Below, piece by piece: positions 30,786 through 31,432 of a stretch of DNA of 31,432 bases (positions are counted from its first letter, which is position 1; every line of letters begins with the position of its first letter). Where the stretch lies: positions 1 to 31,432 of the IMG/VR virus record IMGVR_UViG_3300021960_000317; one strand, 5' to 3'. The translations under genes and the position numbers were made by a program. Under the pieces are notes generated by a model. The model was not told the origin of the DNA. It saw nothing but the letters and a program-made list of their open reading frames with translations, and ran no database searches. This DNA comes from a virus.

Positions 30786-30857
30786 CCTACTACACAATGC
30801 ACCCGGAGCCAGACAAATGGGAGGCGCATTGTTTTTAGCTACTGACGTAGCTAAAAC
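30786..30857 (-). ncRNA. Structured 3' region, candidate small RNA
   Basis: No gene fits in this interval. Two further hairpins precede the terminator on the minus strand. Hairpin 1 is a 10-bp perfect stem TTTTAGCTAC / GTAGCTAAAA with loop GTCA (30833-30856), starting 2 nt after the ATPase stop. Hairpin 2 is a 7-bp stem ACAATGC / GCATTGT (30794-30832) with a large loop that includes CCTCCC, complementary to Shine-Dalgarno sequences. Together with the terminator it could be a 3'-derived small RNA or an mRNA-stabilising end. Confidence 0.4.
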
Positions 30858-30858
30858 T

Positions 30859-31432
30859 TTACCTACTCTTCATACAAGTAGTTTCGGTCATTACTTTCCA
30901 TTTATTTGGAAAGCTACGGCGCAGATCAGCAATCTTGATCGCCATACGTAAACTCATTTCTCTTAATTTATTTTTCCGTTCACGCATAAAGTCAATTATC
31001 TCTGCTTGTTGATGACCATCAAAATCATAATTAGCAAACAGTTCGCCTGTTCTTGAAATTTGTTCTATACGTAACAGTTTATCACGCATTGTATCTAATG
31101 TTAGATCTAAATGATGACATCTTGATTGTATAGCATCTAAGTGATCTCGTATCTTTTGACTCTTCATAGCATCAAACTTCAAGTTAGTAATAAAGATAAC
31201 ACCACCTTTAAAATCAAAGCTATCCGGAATGCCTTCGTTACGTAAACTGTGACTGTCAGCCAACCAACTAATAGTTCTTTTCTTACCTGAGTCTAAAGCA
31301 CCTTTAAGTAAGTTTAAGCAAACGTCATCAGTTAAAATTGAATCGCAGTCATCAAATACCACAACTGAATTTTCGTCTGAGTATCTATATAGTGCTTTAT
31401 ACATACCTAGTGCTGATGCAGTACCTTTAATC
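30859..31432 (-). CDS. AAA-family ATPase, 5' end outside window
   Basis: The frame is open to the window edge (at least 190 residues); the Met at 31404 is internal because codons upstream (IKGTASALG) continue in frame. Walker B is VVVFDDCD, followed by a sensor-1-like Asn in GVIFITNL, both typical of AAA ATPases; Walker A would be outside the window. The C-terminal 100 residues are helical and basic (RERKNKLREMSLRMAIKIADL). Partner or substrate is unknown. Confidence 0.75.
   Translation of the reverse strand, partial: IKGTASALGMYKALYRYSDENSVVVFDDCDSILTDDVCLNLLKGALDSGKKRTISWLADSHSLRNEGIPDSFDFKGGVIFITNLKFDAMKSQKIRDHLDAIQSRCHHLDLTLDTMRDKLLRIEQISRTGELFANYDFDGHQQAEIIDFMRERKNKLREMSLRMAIKIADLRRSFPNKWKVMTETTCMKSR

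Noticed and set aside
30786-30857. Reading the hairpins as a tRNA-like gene
   Set aside because: There is no acceptor stem, anticodon arm or T-loop consensus; three separate simple hairpins explain the region.
1-31432. tRNA genes, CRISPR arrays, insertion sequences and integrase or attachment sites
   Set aside because: I found no cloverleaf with a T-loop GGTTCGA-type core, no spaced identical repeats, and no transposase or integrase motifs. The repeats seen belong to the fibre gene and one leader.

Overview
The window reads as part of the genome of a T4-like marine myovirus (tailed dsDNA phage). It is AT-rich and tightly packed. Almost every gene lies on the minus strand, joined by ATGA or TAATG overlaps. 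T4-type core genes are recognisable: ribonucleotide reductase (nrdA, nrdB, glutaredoxin), a gp41-like DnaB-family helicase, a gp61-like primase, a UvsW-like helicase, and T4-type late promoters close to TATAAATA. The AT richness and the Fe-S cluster genes suggest a phage of oligotrophic marine bacteria, possibly SAR11 or related alphaproteobacteria. The host is an inference; nothing in the sequence proves it.

Layout, left to right: (1) 1-4311, partial structural gene, LSm-like protein, glutaredoxin, nrdB, nrdA. (2) 4328-6064, a transglutaminase-like small protein, a short fibre-like protein and a PD-(D/E)XK nuclease. (3) 6100-7972, an Fe-S biogenesis operon (iscU-like, SGNH-like, a 58-aa DUF1289-type gene, A-type carrier). 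(4) 7979-11608, small late genes: possible core or scaffold proteins, a XhlA-like membrane protein, and two probable virion proteins each with its own late promoter and terminator. (5) 11718-14185, a four-gene late operon whose last three products begin with T4-like capsid-targeting/gp21-cleavage peptides; one carries nucleotidyltransferase/ligase motifs. (6) 14219-19987, replication block: primase, three tandem SGNH-like genes, helicase, radical SAM enzyme. (7) 20030-23130, a repetitive 869-aa fibre and a BppU-like protein, next to the only plus-strand gene (23135-23545). (8) 23520-28340, a miniature DnaE-like protein, a zinc-finger protein, several conserved-looking unknowns and UvsW. (9) 28340-31432, unknowns, a HARP-like protein, a structured intergenic region and a partial AAA ATPase.

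Two promoter classes can be read directly. Six sigma70-type promoters, all with 17-bp spacers, precede the nuclease, iscU, helicase, primase, the 25813 gene and the HARP-like gene. In five of them the -10 box ends only 6-9 nt before the ATG and no Shine-Dalgarno is present, so these mRNAs are predicted to be leaderless. Late promoters (NATAAATA) precede structural genes, which have normal leaders and ribosome-binding sites.

The strongest candidates for new biology are: the leaderless early-promoter class; the 191-aa DnaE-like protein that keeps the three catalytic aspartates in order; the late operon predicted to load a ligase-like enzyme into the capsid; and the tandem SGNH genes embedded in the primase/helicase/radical-SAM block. 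All calls come from reading the sequence; no database search was run.
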